Positions 10,573 to 21,840 are shown, counted from the first letter of the stretch. The stretch is 64,000 nt of DNA from Gracilaria gracilis (GCA_030374805.1 JARGSG010000015.1:806001-870000), one strand, 5' to 3'. Numbers and translations are program-made. The notes: generated from the letters alone by a model not told the origin.

Positions 10573-11941
10573 TCAGTTCCTTTGCAAAGTACCAATCCGC
10601 ATGTCATGTCTCGCGCATCCACCGCTCCAACACGCCGCGCACGCCCATTGCGCGCCGCCCCGATCGCTCTTCAATTCGACAAGTATTCTCCGCGACCCGA
10701 TGCCATGAGCTGAGCTCGTCATCACCGAACGGCGTGCGGTCGGAGCGGTTGCTTCCAGGCGGCGCATAGTCCCACACAACACCCTCTGCCTACACGAAGT
10801 AAACACGCTGTCTGCAAGGCAAGAACGTCGGCGCCTTCTTCCGCCCTTCAGCAGCAGGACGCACGGGGAGCAAAGCCTGCATGCCGGCGTACAAGTGGTC
10901 GTCTCATGGTAATGAAACAGCCAAACGTCCACGTTACCCGACAAGGTCTGCAACGCGGCAGTGGAGCCAGGCAGCAATCTTATCGAATCGACATGCTCGC
11001 CGCCCGCGGTGATGCCCACCTGCCCGTGCATATAGGAGGTATGCACGTCAACATCATTGCTCACCGTGCCGAGGTAAAGCCGTGCTCGCCGCCCTTCCAC
11101 GAGATCGAATTGCGGAAGCGCACAGGACACACGGCCGTTCATGGAATGCATGAACTTCCCTTCCTGTTCATCGCCTTCCTCATCAGCGACGTTCTCGCCC
11201 CCCACCCACAACACCGCGAGCAGCTCACGCCCCAGAACCCTCGGCATGCCGCACGGCGAAAGGTCGCCCCACCGGTACACAACAGCAGGCCTCTACAGCC
11301 CGCGATAGACGCCCGAACTTCTGTGCGGTCCGCTGCCACCCAGCGTGACGCGGTACAACAGCATGCACGAGTCGACGTGCGACCTCGGCGCCGCCGCGGC
11401 CGCCGTGACGAGGAACCCCAGCCGCACGATCTGCCTTTGGCGACGTAGAAGCGGGTGTTTTCCAGAGGCGCCGCACGCTGTCAAGCTGGAACGCCATGGG
11501 GATCAATTCACCCCCAACAGCGGCCGTGAAGCGCGGCGGGCCACGCAGCACGACAAGGAAGTTGTTTCGACGGCGGCGCATAACACGGGGTCCAGCAACG
11601 CAAGATGACGTTCATCGGCGCTACGCGGCACGCGCGCCGTGAAGTTAGCGGGGTTGTATACCCAGAAGACGAGTGTGCGGTAGATGAAGGTAGGTGCAAT
11701 CGAGGCTCTCGGCGTCGTCGTTGCCGCCGACGGCAAAGAGCAGCTGGTCGGCGTCGAAGGGCGCAGCGGTGCAGCGGTCGAGACGGCAGCCACGCGTGGC
11801 GGTTGACGGCGGGTAGTGGTCCCAGCGCGCGGCGTGGATAGCGAGATTGTACACAGGCGTGTGCGCTTGTGCGAGCGGTGCGGCGAGGAGGGGAAGGAGC
11901 ACGAACAAAAGCGGGAAGAAGGCGTGACGAAGATGATTCAT
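10573..11941 (-). pseudogene. Decayed gene for a secreted protein
   Basis: The minus strand starts with a convincing signal peptide at 11941 (MNHLRHAFFPLLFVLLPLL, then AAPLAQA). The following sequence makes protein sense only if read across several frames: DADQLLFAVGGNDDAES, then LVFWVYNPANFTARV, then ELIPMAFQLDSVRRLW, then RQIVRLGFLVTAAAAAP, then YRWGDLSPCGM and ELLAVLWVGGENVADEEG. That implies at least four frame changes. The RWGD(Y/L)S motif followed by a LLWVGGE-like stretch recalls repeats found in some secreted bacterial-type adhesins, but this is only a resemblance. GC-rich sequence and no plausible introns favour a pseudogene, though sequencing error in this GC-rich DNA is an alternative. 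Confidence 0.45.
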
Positions 11942-12839
11942 CGCGCTTGGGGTGAGGGCGCCTTGGACCGCTGCGACGTTTCGTTGCGTGGGGCACGGGG
12001 CAGGCGCGGCGGCGGCACGCCACGCGCGAAAGTGCAGTCAAGCTCGGTGACGACGGGGCGCGTGGCGGCGTGGTGCGGTGGGTGAAGGAGGGGCGGTGTC
12101 GGTAGTGGTGGTGGTCGCGGCGCGGGTGCGCAGCTGCAGAGGCGATGGCGCGAGGAAGGCAGGCGGCGCGGGTGTCAGGGCTGGGTAGATGGTGGCGGCG
12201 ATGCGACGTTGTCAAGGCGTTTCTGTTCCTATTCGCTCCGTTTTTCGCGCCATCACCTGTTGTGTCCATGCGGTTTGGCGCCAAAAATGGGCATTGGGTG
12301 AGGCGAGATTTGGTTGTTTTGAATTGGATTGGAACAACAGACAGGGAGAATCATTGCCGACCATTGCGGCGCTTTTCCCACGGGCATTGGGATCAACTCT
12401 TTCGAAAATACTGTCAGCTGTTTGTTGGTGGATCACTCCTTGAAGATATTACAGACCTCCCTTTCCGCGCTCAATTGAGGAATGGGCATGATGAATCCCA
12501 ACTTGTCTCGCCGTCTGCCTTCGCGCTCAATCGTTAACTCGTCATCCGCCATCGTGTTCAATTGTGAACCCCCTTCTCTGTCGCTGATCCCTTCCTTCGC
12601 TGCATCCGCTCTCTCAATTTCGCTCTTCTCGCTCGCCGCCTCGCAATTAGACGCAGTTCTTTCCTATTCCCCGCTTGCGACTGTTTCGGTTTGCTTCTCG
12701 CCATGGCCTTCGTTGTTCTTCGCTCCCCGTTCCCTACTTATACCCCTCCGTCCGCGGAGCTGTTGCATCTCTCTTCCTCCATCCACACCAATCAGTCAGC
12801 AAGCTCTCCCATTCTCCACCGCTCGAAGCTGTTCACAAC
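11942..12839. other. Intergenic, GC-rich then AT-richer
   Basis: This is the divergent region between the decayed secreted gene (minus) and the Ser/Pro-rich gene (plus). The long minus-strand Arg/Pro/His-rich frame crossing here is a compositional artefact. 12480-12839 should hold the promoter and 5' UTR of the next gene; no classical TATA box is evident. Confidence 0.4.
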
Positions 12840-14274
12840 ATGATGCTTCACGCCCTCGTCACCACGGCTTTGATCGCCTTCGCTTCCGCCCACTGCATCT
12901 ACACTGATACCGAATGCGTTTGCACCCAGGCTCAGTCTGGTCGAACCTGTCTCCGTTACTACAGCGGTTCCGGAGCCTCTACCCAGTGCGAGACCTACGA
13001 ATGTGGCACCGGCTTTGTCTGTGATTGTACGTACGCACACCCCCTGTTTCTATTTGCTTGATCGCCGCTAACCTCCTTATTTGTCCTTCTCCCGACTTGA
13101 ACTCTTACCAGGTGCCGGAACTGAAATGTGTGACGTTACCGATTGCAGCCTCATGCGCACCGTGTACCGCCCCGTTGGCGCGGCCCCATCCGGCTTTGGT
13201 CAGATCGTTGACTGTGAGCTCGCCACTCAAGTCACTTGCGTCACCCCCAGAAACGAGGCCGCTCCCTCACCGGATCACTCCCCGGATCACTCGCCGTCTC
13301 CTATGCCGAGCTCGTCTTCCTCCCCGGCTCCGTCGTCGTCGTCGTCCCCGGCCCCGTCGTCCCCGGCCCCGTCTTCATCCTCCTCGCCGGTGCCTTCGTC
13401 TTCCTCCTCTCCGGCGCCTTCAGCATCCTCTTCCCCGGCGGCTTCGGCGTCTTCCTCCCCGGCTGCCTCACCATCGACATCCTCTTCTCCGGCTGCTTCG
13501 GCGTCCTCTTCCCCGGCTGCTTCGGCTTCATCTTCCCCGGCGCCTTCTTCCTCCTCTTCCCCGGCTCCCTCCGCATCCGCATCTCCGTCTGCGAGCGCGT
13601 CTGCCACTCCTTCTGCGTCGGCCTCTCCCACTCCATCCAACTCTCCGGCGCCCTCGCCTTCATCCACTCCATCGGCCACGCCTTCCGTCTCTCCTACCCC
13701 GTCTAGCGCGGCTACCATTCCTCTCGGCGGCGTCTGTACTCCTACCGACACATGCGAAACTGGAGCTGCATGCTCTTGCACTGGATTCTGCGCACGTATT
13801 ATTAACATTGAGATTGAAGCGATTGCAGATGACAGTGTTGTACCGATGATGTGCGGAACGGAACTTGGTCCACCCACCCCCGATAACATCATCGCTGGAA
13901 GCTACACATACTCTGGTGTTTGCGATGATCTCTACTACCGTGTGAACAACCAGGGTGGTATCTGGGATGGTCTCCTTACTGCCGTTCGTGATGTCAACAC
14001 CAACACGTACTATCCTTCCGTTCTTCCGCCAAACTCTGGTATCACTGCCATCTCGAGACAGAACCCGCCCAACTTGGACTTCTTTACTGATCCGGCATAT
14101 GACTTCAGCAGTTGGACTCCGGCTGTGCAGCACACCAACGACCTTGTCCTGTACGCGGAGTACATCGCTTTCCAAAACACTTATGGCGGTATTATCTGGA
14201 GTATCGACAACCAGCGAACGCCACGCGCTGACCAAGGTTTCATCTACCACAGGGTTATCCTTCCGTTCTGTTAA
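12840..14274 (+). CDS. Secreted Cys-rich / Ser-Pro-rich wall-type protein (one intron)
   Basis: Exons are 12840-13026 and 13112-14274. The 85-bp intron 13027-13111 (GTACGT...CCAG) restores Cys across the junction (CDCAGTEMCD). The product is about 449 aa. An N-terminal signal peptide (MMLHALVTTALIAFASA) is followed by a Cys-rich module of about 95 residues, and then a low-complexity stretch of about 150 residues built from SSSSSPAPS and SAS-type units. A C-terminal Cys-containing domain follows (IPLGGVCTPTDTCETGAACS through VILPFC). No enzyme family is recognised. Architecture suggests an extracellular matrix or cell-wall protein whose Ser/Pro linker could be O-glycosylated (inference). The Ser/Pro region gives long spurious frames on both strands. 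Confidence 0.8.
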
Positions 14275-15630
14275 GCGGAAGCCTGACTTTTCGAAGCCTC
14301 TTGTTTGGACATTCGGCGTTGTTCCATCCCTCCTCCGCTACGCTGTTTCTGGGATGATTTGATTCTAGCCAATATGTCATGTAATGGATTGCAACCTGCA
14401 GTTTAATTAAACTCTTTGTTTGACTTTGTGTTAGTTCTGTCCGAACCCTGCCAGGGAAAGCCCACCCTTCTCTACCTTCCACTCTGTCGAACCCTTCAAA
14501 GTGTTGCTGAGCCCAACTACGATCATCGATGGGGGATCGTGGTTGGTCTCTGAAGCAGCCGTGGAGACGATTACAACCGAGAAGAACAATTGGTAGTCCT
14601 CGCAATAACGATACGATGACTTTGGATTCCATCCACAGACAGGCGCAATGCACATATGAAGGTATTACGAGTCTTCTGCATCGCCGACGCATAAACTCGC
14701 CAGTCTTGCGCTGTGCCTCATCTTTGTACCGCCGCCAGCGGGGGGAACGCGAATGGGTCACAACATGACTTTGGTGAATGGCGCTCTAGTGTGATACATC
14801 CTCGGTTCGAGAAGCTACACGTCCGGCCGCCGGACGAATCTGTCAAAACGAAGCTTTATCCCCCTCTAATGACACTTTCTTGCTTCTGGCGACAACGGGT
14901 TTTTTTTTTGGCTCCTCCAGCATGAAGAGTTCATTTTGGCAAGACCATGGCGTAATACGTAGGGACCCTCCCTGTCCTACGATAGGGTAGACCGCTACCG
15001 TTGTATAGGGCCCATCTTATATCCTATGTCGCCAAGAAGCAACACTGTCGCACGCGCATGATGCGACGCGGCGCAATCCGCGTGGATGCTCGCGACAATG
15101 CGAGCGTGCCGTGCCGTGCACGCGCATGATGTGTGAGTTGTGAGCGTCGCTCATCCAGTGTGATGACATGCATGCATCTAGCTGCAGGCGCGCCGCCGCT
15201 TCGCGTCAGGGATGCTTGGCGTGGCGTGGATGTGTGATGCGCGTGTTCGTCGGGCTCCTATAATGAAAACTGTTGGCGTGGGTGAGCCGCTCACGATGCG
15301 CGGCTGCGTGGACGTGGTGAGTGCAGTTGCAGCCGCGGTTGGGCCATAGCACACGACGCCACGCATTGCAGCGACAAACTCTGCACGTTCAAATTGGCGG
15401 TGAACATGATGAAAAGTTCCTCCGATCAGGAGAAACGAAGCAACCTTAGCCAAACAGTAACTGGCATATGCCTTGAAACAAAACAATCCTGCTCTCAGAG
15501 GAATGCATATGGAGTTTCGTACCCAGCAGTATCCTTACCTCGTACCGATCTATCTGAGCTTTTCAAACTTTCGACAAACAGGATTCTGAATCTCTCCATA
15601 GTTCGATCTGCGCCAGCTTTCCTGCGATGC
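14275..15630. other. Intergenic stretch, no gene supported
   Basis: This contains the 3' UTR of the upstream gene. A 168-codon minus-strand frame at 14255-14761 has no recognisable features and overlaps the UTR. 15040-15200 is GC-rich with repeated GCGCATGATG motifs. Nothing else can be supported. Confidence 0.4.
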
Positions 15631-16899
15631 TTAGAACCAAACGAACCTGCGAATGACGGACTGAACAGACTGTTTCTCCTTCACGAGTTCAAGCAGCTCG
15701 TGAAGCCGATCAAGACTCTCATACTTTGTCCAGCACTCCAGGTATAAACCGAAGTCCAGTTCGTACCCAGATACTGTACAGTAATCCTCTGGATGGATCA
15801 AAACGCAATACGTCCAGAAATGGAAAAGAAATCACTGTATAGAACAAGTCAATGAATACGAAGTTTTCATCATCATCTGCGATGATGTTGCAGGGTTCCA
15901 TATCTCCGTGTACAATTGTCATCGGTACATTGTATTCACATACTTTTGCAAACAAACTATCCAAGGAACTTAGGTACTCAGCGTTGTACTTTTCTTCGTC
16001 TTCGTGTTGTTCAAGCTGGGCATCTTTCATTCGTGCCCTCTGCGCCCGAAACCACGCCGGATGCTTCATTATTCGTTTCACCTCCCCTTTCATCACCTCT
16101 CCATCCATAACAGGTATACCTCTACGCTTTAATTCCGTTACCTTCAGAATCGATTCCAGTTGATTCTCAGCCCAACGCGATAGTACTTGACCACAAAGTT
16201 TCGGCTTCTGTTCTTCTTCTTCTTCTTTACTGTGGTTAGCCGCCCCTGATTCCGAGGCGGCCGAATCCCAAAACGTTCCCAGTGCACTACCGTAGTCCCG
16301 CATAAGCATCCAGTTACGATCGAGATCCACTGCTAGCGGTTTTCGAAACACATTGGGCATAACCTCGCCTATCGCACAAGTCACAATGTTCTCATTCCAA
16401 ACCCAGAATACGTGTATAGCTTTCATGTAGAAATACAGACTACTCTGCTTTATTACGAGGAGTAAACTGCTTTCCATCGAGGTATGCTTTCTGACAACAA
16501 ACTCCATTTCATGACCGTTTTGCGGCAAGTGATCTGTGATCCACGAACTTGCTTCTTTCAGCCCCCCTGCTCGATCGTACGGACGTAGACTATTTCCGTG
16601 CACCTCCAGTCCGTTTGTGGCAAACTTTTGTACATATTCAAAACCCACTTCACAGTATGGCTCAACTTGACAGTGTTCGTTGCACCCTGTGGTATCCAAA
16701 CATTACCTATAGGCGCTTCTATATGCTCCTCTGACAGCACCTCACGGATACCCAGTACACATTCATAAAACTTTCCTGCATCGCATTCAGCACGTAGAAA
16801 GTCCGGATCGAAAGAGCAGTTGAACTGTTCTAGTACTTGAAGGCAGAAGTTTTGGCAAAACTCTGAAGGATGGTCGCCTTTGATAATGGGAAGTATCAT
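15631..16899 (-). pseudogene. Aminoglycoside-phosphotransferase-like (APH fold) gene, frameshifted
   Basis: The minus strand encodes an APH/choline-kinase-like protein spread over three frames. The N-terminal part is 16899-16558 (MILPIIKGDHPSEFC through CTEIVYVRTIEQGG). The middle is in another frame (LKEASSWITDHLPQ, then WMLMRDYGSALGTFW) and holds the Brenner-type catalytic loop VHGDMEPCNII and the metal-binding VFIDLF motif. The C-terminus continues in a third frame (ELDFGLYLECWTKYESLDRL) to a TAA at 15631. Two frame changes, near 16560-16680 and 15740-15780, indicate a recently broken gene or sequencing error. The catalytic His, Asp and Asn are retained. The substrate of such eukaryotic APH-like proteins cannot be guessed. 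A run of Glu codons (EEEEEQ) sits in the lobe linker. Confidence 0.65.
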
Positions 16900-18086
16900 C
16901 GTGTCGCGAACAAGAATGCGTTTCGTTTTGGGATGGCAAATGAGAACAAACTATACAAACAGTGCTATCGGACATTCTCTGCATCGCAAAAGTTATAGAT
17001 AACGCAACTTGGTGCTCACTCGTCAGCACGATCGACGACAAACTATTGTCTCTTACGAAAGGATTAGCGGGCGAACCCCCGATGCTGGCTTTAGCGACTG
17101 TGAAGAACCCGATTAAAGCCAAGAACGGGCAGTTCATGGATGTGAAGAAGAACAGTATCTTTGCCTCGACGCAAGTATCGTTTCGCCTCGGAGGCGGTCG
17201 TTGAAGCGTAGGATGTCTAGTTAGTCACCACCGATTAATGTCCGAGCTACACTACACTCGGGGACGGCCAATTGCCGTCGACTTGCTTCAGCCACAGCCG
17301 CAAACGTCCCGGGCCTCTTCCCACGTGCCGTACATTTGTTTGCTTGGATCAAGAAAGGATAAACGGCTGAGGCATGGGCTTGAAATTGTTCAACAGAACA
17401 AATCGAGGACCGCGGCCTCACCAGACTTCCGGCGAGATAATCTCGTGAACGTTTGGTAGATGGATACAAGGTTAAGAAGGATAGCACTTTATTTTACAAT
17501 TTCTTGTAGACGCACACTTCACAACTACTCACCTACCTGCCGTACCCGTCTTGTTTACTTAACGTAGTTCGCTTGCGATGAAAGCCTAGAATCCTAGCAG
17601 CAATTGACCACGAGCATTAGAGCTCAGCAATCAACCTTAAAATAATATTATGGTGGACTTATCGCAGTTGATCAAAGACTTTTAACGGTTTCAGAACCGT
17701 TAAAAGTCTTTGATATAGCTACCGTGTACATTTGATCTGTGTTTTAAAGATGCAATCTGATGGGAAGAAAGAGGCGGCACAGCCGAAACGGAGGCCACAG
17801 TGACACATGGACACGTTGATCCGCGGCTGTCGAGTGACTGTTCTCAAAGGCGTTTGGCAGCCGGTGCGGCGCGCAACGGCAGACGCGCTCGGCGCCAGCG
17901 AGTCCGAGCGTTGCTTTTGGTTGCGTGTGCCAACGGCGTGTCGCGCGCACTGTGTTCGCATAATGCGCGTCGCCTTCTCGTTGCGCTCGCGACCGTCCTT
18001 CCGCCGCGCCAAGCCACCGCTTTCCCTTCAACGCCTGCGTGGCCCGTCCGCCATTTTTTTGCCACGCCCGCGTGCACCCCATCCCC
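16900..18086. other. Intergenic between APH-like gene and HIRA gene
   Basis: Short frames only. It contains the strong hairpin at 17671-17714. The GC-rich part 17800-18086 probably includes the promoter and 5' UTR of the HIRA gene. Confidence 0.4.
17671..17714. repeat. Perfect 20-bp stem, 4-nt loop hairpin
   Basis: Left arm 17671-17690 (begins ATCAAAGACTTTTAACGG) is perfectly complementary to right arm 17695-17714. The loop is TCAG. It lies outside any gene, about 370 bp upstream of the HIRA start. Confidence 0.85.
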
Positions 18087-21000
18087 ATGCATCTATTCTT
18101 CCCCGCATGGCTCCGTCATGGTCGCCCCAGTGCTCCCGTCTCCATCTTCAGCGTTGACATTCAGCCGTTCGGATCCCGTTTGGCGTCTGCCGGTCAGGAT
18201 TGCGCCGTCAAGATCTGGTCGCTCTCTTTTCTTGCTGACAAGGCCACGCGGTCCTCCACAGAGCCCACTATTGATACCGCCGCTTTGTCGGATAAACCTC
18301 CCCCCGGCGCCTTGCTGGCTACGCTTTCGTCGCATTCTTCCGCCGTCAACTGCGTGAGATGGAGCCCCGACGGCTCGTTGCTTGCGTCCGCTGCCGATGA
18401 TACTGTCGTGCTGGTGTATGAGCTTGATACTGACGCATCTGCTGCGTTTGGGCAGCGCGAGAACTGGCGTGTTCGCAAGCCGTTGCGCGCACATTCGGGC
18501 GATGTCACTGACTTGGCGTGGAGTCCCGACGGCGAGCGCCTAGCGTCTGCAAGCGTTGATAACCTTATATACATCTGGCATGTACGATCGCATCGTGCAC
18601 TCGTCTGTCTGCGCGGCCACACGGGGTTGGTCAAGGGCGTTGCGTGGGACCCGGTCGGCCGTTACGTCGCTTCCCAGAGCGATGACAAGACCGTCAGAAT
18701 ATGGCGTACTTCTGACTGGAAAACCGAAAAGGTCATCTCTAAACCCTTTGATTCCGCTGTGTATCGCGAGAACTCCATGGCCTTTTACTTGCGAATCAGT
18801 TGGTCACCGTGCGGAACGCAGCTGCTTTGTACGAATGCATGTAAGAGAGCAGCTGTACATACTGCGCCGATGTTCTCCAGATCTTCGGCCTTTGACCGCG
18901 ATATAGGATTTATGGGCCACCGGGAGCCTGTAATCAGTACGCGTTTCTCCCCTCGTTTATATAGAGCGCATCCGGCCCAAATCGCTGCCGCTGCCGCCAA
19001 GAAGGCCAACGCTGACAAACAACAACCACAGAAACAGAACAAACAGGCGAACACCGACGTCGGACAAACAGAAAGCCAGAACGCATCAAAACCTTCCACG
19101 CAGGGTACCAAGAGTTTGCAACGACCGTCATCTATAACCCCCCCAGACGGGGAAACGCCGACGTATACATGCCTTGCACTTGGATCGAAAGACTGCGGCG
19201 CTACGATCTGGAAGGCTTCCGCCGTCACCCCATTCTTTGAAATAGCACACCTTTTCGACAGTGATGTTATCGATCTTACGTGGGGCACAGATGGTTACAC
19301 CCTTGTCGCATGCTCAACTGATGGAAGCGCAATGTACTTTCGTTTTGAGCCTCAAGAACTGGGCGACGTAGTTTCAGAAACGGAGATGCGTACCATTCTA
19401 ACGGAAACATGGCGAGCGTTTGGAGCGGGCGTCGGTTCCAATTCGTCTGCCAGACCTATTGCTGAGACGCCAACACAACTTCGATTGGAACTCACTTCTA
19501 CAGAAACGCACCCAAACGGCCAGAGTTCCTCAAAGGATGCCATGCAAGTCGATACCGTCATGCGTAAGCCACCACCGTTGCCGACGTCGAACGATAAACT
19601 GCCAGCTCCTGTTCAGGCTGCTGCGGAAGCTATCAAGAAAAAGCCCACTCCCCCCGCTGATCCTAACTTCATCGCCTCTCAGGCAGAGACTATAGTGCGA
19701 GGAGGCAAACGACGCATTACCCCACGCCCAGTATCAACTTCCGCTCCGACACCTGCCTCCTTGTCGAAGCCCCCTCTTCCTAACTCCTCTTCATCAATGT
19801 TCTCTGATGCTCCTTTAGCAACGGCCAGTGTTCCTCTACCAGCCCCATCGAAACGGCCGCGAGCTAATGCACATGAAGCCTCTCTCCGGGGCGAATCTCG
19901 ACTACAGAGTACAACACGGCAACAGAATGGAGTGTATCCTTCCTTTGTCAACGGGGACCTCGCTTCTCATGTTGTACCACCAGGAACAAAGCCGGTGTCA
20001 CATGCGGCTCATCTTTATGCACCAAGCGTCATGGGACTCAGTATGATGCTGCTTCCGGACAAAGGCGAAGGTCCAGGTCGATGCCGAATGATTAGCAGAA
20101 GTGTCCCTCCGGTGATGCTAGAGTCAAAAGAGCATCATGGGAACGGCGGTGGAAATGTCGTTCTTTGTTCCAGTGGAGGTGACGTTCATTGGAGGGATTT
20201 CTTTCCAAAGACGTCTCCTGTGACAGCTCTAGCCGGTATAGCCGACAAGTTTGTGGCTGTAGGAACAGCCGATGCCTCACTCTTTTTTTATTCAGCCTCG
20301 TCTGGCCGACGACTAACTCCACCCATAGCAATTGACTCAGCCCCTTACATTCTGGAAGCAATCGCAGTTCCCCATGAATCCAAGGACGAAGATATGATGG
20401 ATGATCAGCGCGAGGCCGCAGAAGAATGGTATGCGATTCTTGTTTCTCGAAGTGCACTCTGCTCCGTTTTTGACATCAAGAAGAAGCAGTTAGTGTGCGC
20501 GAGGAGCGCGGTATCTCTTATTGCTCGTCCTGTTGACAAGGAAGGCCAAGGGCATCAGTCAGGTCGTGCGGCGTTTTATCGAGAGATATCTCAATGCCGG
20601 GTAACTATTCACGGAGAACCTATTCTTATATTGTCGGACGGGCACGTATTCGTTTACTCAAGGGACTTCAGTTCGTGGTTGCGTGTCGCTGACGATAATT
20701 CTCCCAACTCTGATTACACTCGCTTAGTTCCCGCGTCCGGACCAGTTGGTATTTTGCGGTCCCTGCAATCAGCGAGAGGATTTGATAGTCGTCCTTTGCC
20801 CTCCTTGTCAGGAATGGGGGATCTTCGACGAGCTGCAGTCGAATCTCTTGCCCACTTAGAATCGTTGATGGAGTCGGCTGTCGTCTTGGGTTCGGCGAGT
20901 GATTACCGTTACTATCTGACGAATTATGCATCCAGGATAGCGGCCGCAGTTAGTGACGACGTTGAGAATTGTATAATGCGCCTTCGCGAACTTTGTGACA

Positions 21001-21185
21001 TGCTTCTAAACAGCAAGCAACCAGAAACTGACTTGAAAGTACTCGGAATGAGCGGCCGCAAACTTCTGAAGCAATCGATTCTTCCAGTTGTTTCTGCAAA
21101 TAGGCAGATGCAACGGTTTGTTGCTGAATACACAGAAAGCCTCGAGGAACTCGAGAAGCGGACCGCCCAAGCTACTACAACTTGA
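18087..21185 (+). CDS. HIRA: HIRA/HIR1 histone-chaperone subunit
   Basis: A 1032-residue WD40 protein. HIRA scaffolds the replication-independent H3.3-H4 deposition complex with ASF1, UBN1 and CABIN1 homologs in the nucleus. Seen here: an N-terminal WD40 propeller (IFSVDIQPFGSRLASAGQD, VNCVRWSPDGSLLASAADD, DVTDLAWSPDGERLASASVD, LVKGVAWDPVGRYVASQSDD) matches HIRA repeat by repeat. A Gln/Lys-rich insert follows, then the short KRRITP motif resembling the ASF1-binding B domain, and the C-terminal Hira domain (DKFVAVGTADASLFFYSA through EEWYAILVSRSALCSVFD). The start is the ATG at 18087 (MHLFFPAWLRHG); the frame is open further upstream but has no earlier ATG. A possible AATAAA signal lies at 21187-21192 right behind the stop. 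Single exon. Confidence 0.92.
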   Translation: MHLFFPAWLRHGRPSAPVSIFSVDIQPFGSRLASAGQDCAVKIWSLSFLADKATRSSTEPTIDTAALSDKPPPGALLATLSSHSSAVNCVRWSPDGSLLASAADDTVVLVYELDTDASAAFGQRENWRVRKPLRAHSGDVTDLAWSPDGERLASASVDNLIYIWHVRSHRALVCLRGHTGLVKGVAWDPVGRYVASQSDDKTVRIWRTSDWKTEKVISKPFDSAVYRENSMAFYLRISWSPCGTQLLCTNACKRAAVHTAPMFSRSSAFDRDIGFMGHREPVISTRFSPRLYRAHPAQIAAAAAKKANADKQQPQKQNKQANTDVGQTESQNASKPSTQGTKSLQRPSSITPPDGETPTYTCLALGSKDCGATIWKASAVTPFFEIAHLFDSDVIDLTWGTDGYTLVACSTDGSAMYFRFEPQELGDVVSETEMRTILTETWRAFGAGVGSNSSARPIAETPTQLRLELTSTETHPNGQSSSKDAMQVDTVMRKPPPLPTSNDKLPAPVQAAAEAIKKKPTPPADPNFIASQAETIVRGGKRRITPRPVSTSAPTPASLSKPPLPNSSSSMFSDAPLATASVPLPAPSKRPRANAHEASLRGESRLQSTTRQQNGVYPSFVNGDLASHVVPPGTKPVSHAAHLYAPSVMGLSMMLLPDKGEGPGRCRMISRSVPPVMLESKEHHGNGGGNVVLCSSGGDVHWRDFFPKTSPVTALAGIADKFVAVGTADASLFFYSASSGRRLTPPIAIDSAPYILEAIAVPHESKDEDMMDDQREAAEEWYAILVSRSALCSVFDIKKKQLVCARSAVSLIARPVDKEGQGHQSGRAAFYREISQCRVTIHGEPILILSDGHVFVYSRDFSSWLRVADDNSPNSDYTRLVPASGPVGILRSLQSARGFDSRPLPSLSGMGDLRRAAVESLAHLESLMESAVVLGSASDYRYYLTNYASRIAAAVSDDVENCIMRLRELCDMLLNSKQPETDLKVLGMSGRKLLKQSILPVVSANRQMQRFVAEYTESLEELEKRTAQATTT

Positions 21186-21360
21186 AAATAAATAGCTAAC
21201 TACCATGAAACAGCAGAATCACTTCAACGAAGAACTTCCACACTTTGAGAAGTGTTTAACTGATACTTGATGTCTCTTTCGCCTGTAATTAAGCCTACTA
21301 AGATATGTGAGGTTTGAATCACTCTGGACTCAAAATCCAGGGCATAGAACTGCTCCTTTT

Positions 21361-21391
21361 CAAACTGGAATTGAGGCTTCATTCCAGTTTG
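21361..21391. repeat. Hairpin, 11-bp stem
   Basis: Arms CAAACTGGAAT and ATTCCAGTTTG are separated by 9 nt. It is 175 bp downstream of the HIRA stop and could mark transcript 3' ends. Confidence 0.7.
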
Positions 21392-21547
21392 TATGCGTTC
21401 ATGTACATTTTTATTCCACGCTTTTCAGCCACTGAACAGTGATATGTGTATCTGTAAGGATCTTTGAGGAAATGAAATATGCAAAGCATGAAGCAGAGTC
21501 GTAGTCAACTATACCCATGAAACGCCAAATACATAAATGTTGCCATG

Positions 21548-21580
21548 GGCATGCTTGACTCCGACTCAGTCAAGCATGCC
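21548..21580. repeat. Hairpin, 13-bp stem
   Basis: Perfect arms GGCATGCTTGACT and AGTCAAGCATGCC with a 7-nt loop. It lies between the HIRA and BTB genes. Confidence 0.75.
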
Positions 21581-21747
21581 TGCAAGACCAGATTTTGCCA
21601 TCCTGTCCACTCGTTTGTCTTCGGTGACCCCGCAATAAACTTGGTAGCGTCACCCAAGAGAAGTGAATGTTACATTAGTTGAAAAAGAGAGAGTGTTTCA
21701 ATAGGAAGTTATGAAGATGGGTTTACACATCCCAAAGCTGGACCAGC

Positions 21748-21793
21748 TTCAAGTTCACCTTGGTAACTTCTACACCATCAAGGTGAACTTGAA
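21748..21793. repeat. Hairpin, 15-bp stem
   Basis: Perfect arms TTCAAGTTCACCTTG and CAAGGTGAACTTGAA with a 16-nt loop. Third stem-loop in the HIRA-BTB interval. Confidence 0.8.
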
Positions 21794-21840
21794 TGTAGGA
21801 AGGCATCTGAACTTCGCCTGACAAATTACCAGTTGCCTTC

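Noticed and set aside
11508-12284. 258-codon Arg/Pro/His-rich minus frame
   Set aside because: GC-rich compositional frame across a signal-peptide gene and its promoter; no domain.
13287-13892. 201-codon Glu/Ala/Gly-rich antisense frame
   Set aside because: It is the reverse side of the Ser/Pro repeat of the secreted protein.
14255-14761. 168-codon minus frame
   Set aside because: Overlaps the 3' end of the secreted-protein gene and shows no features of a real protein.
18039-18086. N-terminal extension of HIRA
   Set aside because: No ATG at its head; the conserved HIRA N-terminus fits the ATG at 18087.
21301-21420. tRNA-like or permuted-tRNA-like arrangement (CTGGA-CTCAAAA-TCCAG stem with GTTTGAATC nearby)
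   Set aside because: The anticodon-like stem is good but the T-arm does not pair properly and no acceptor or D-arm can be built in normal or permuted order.
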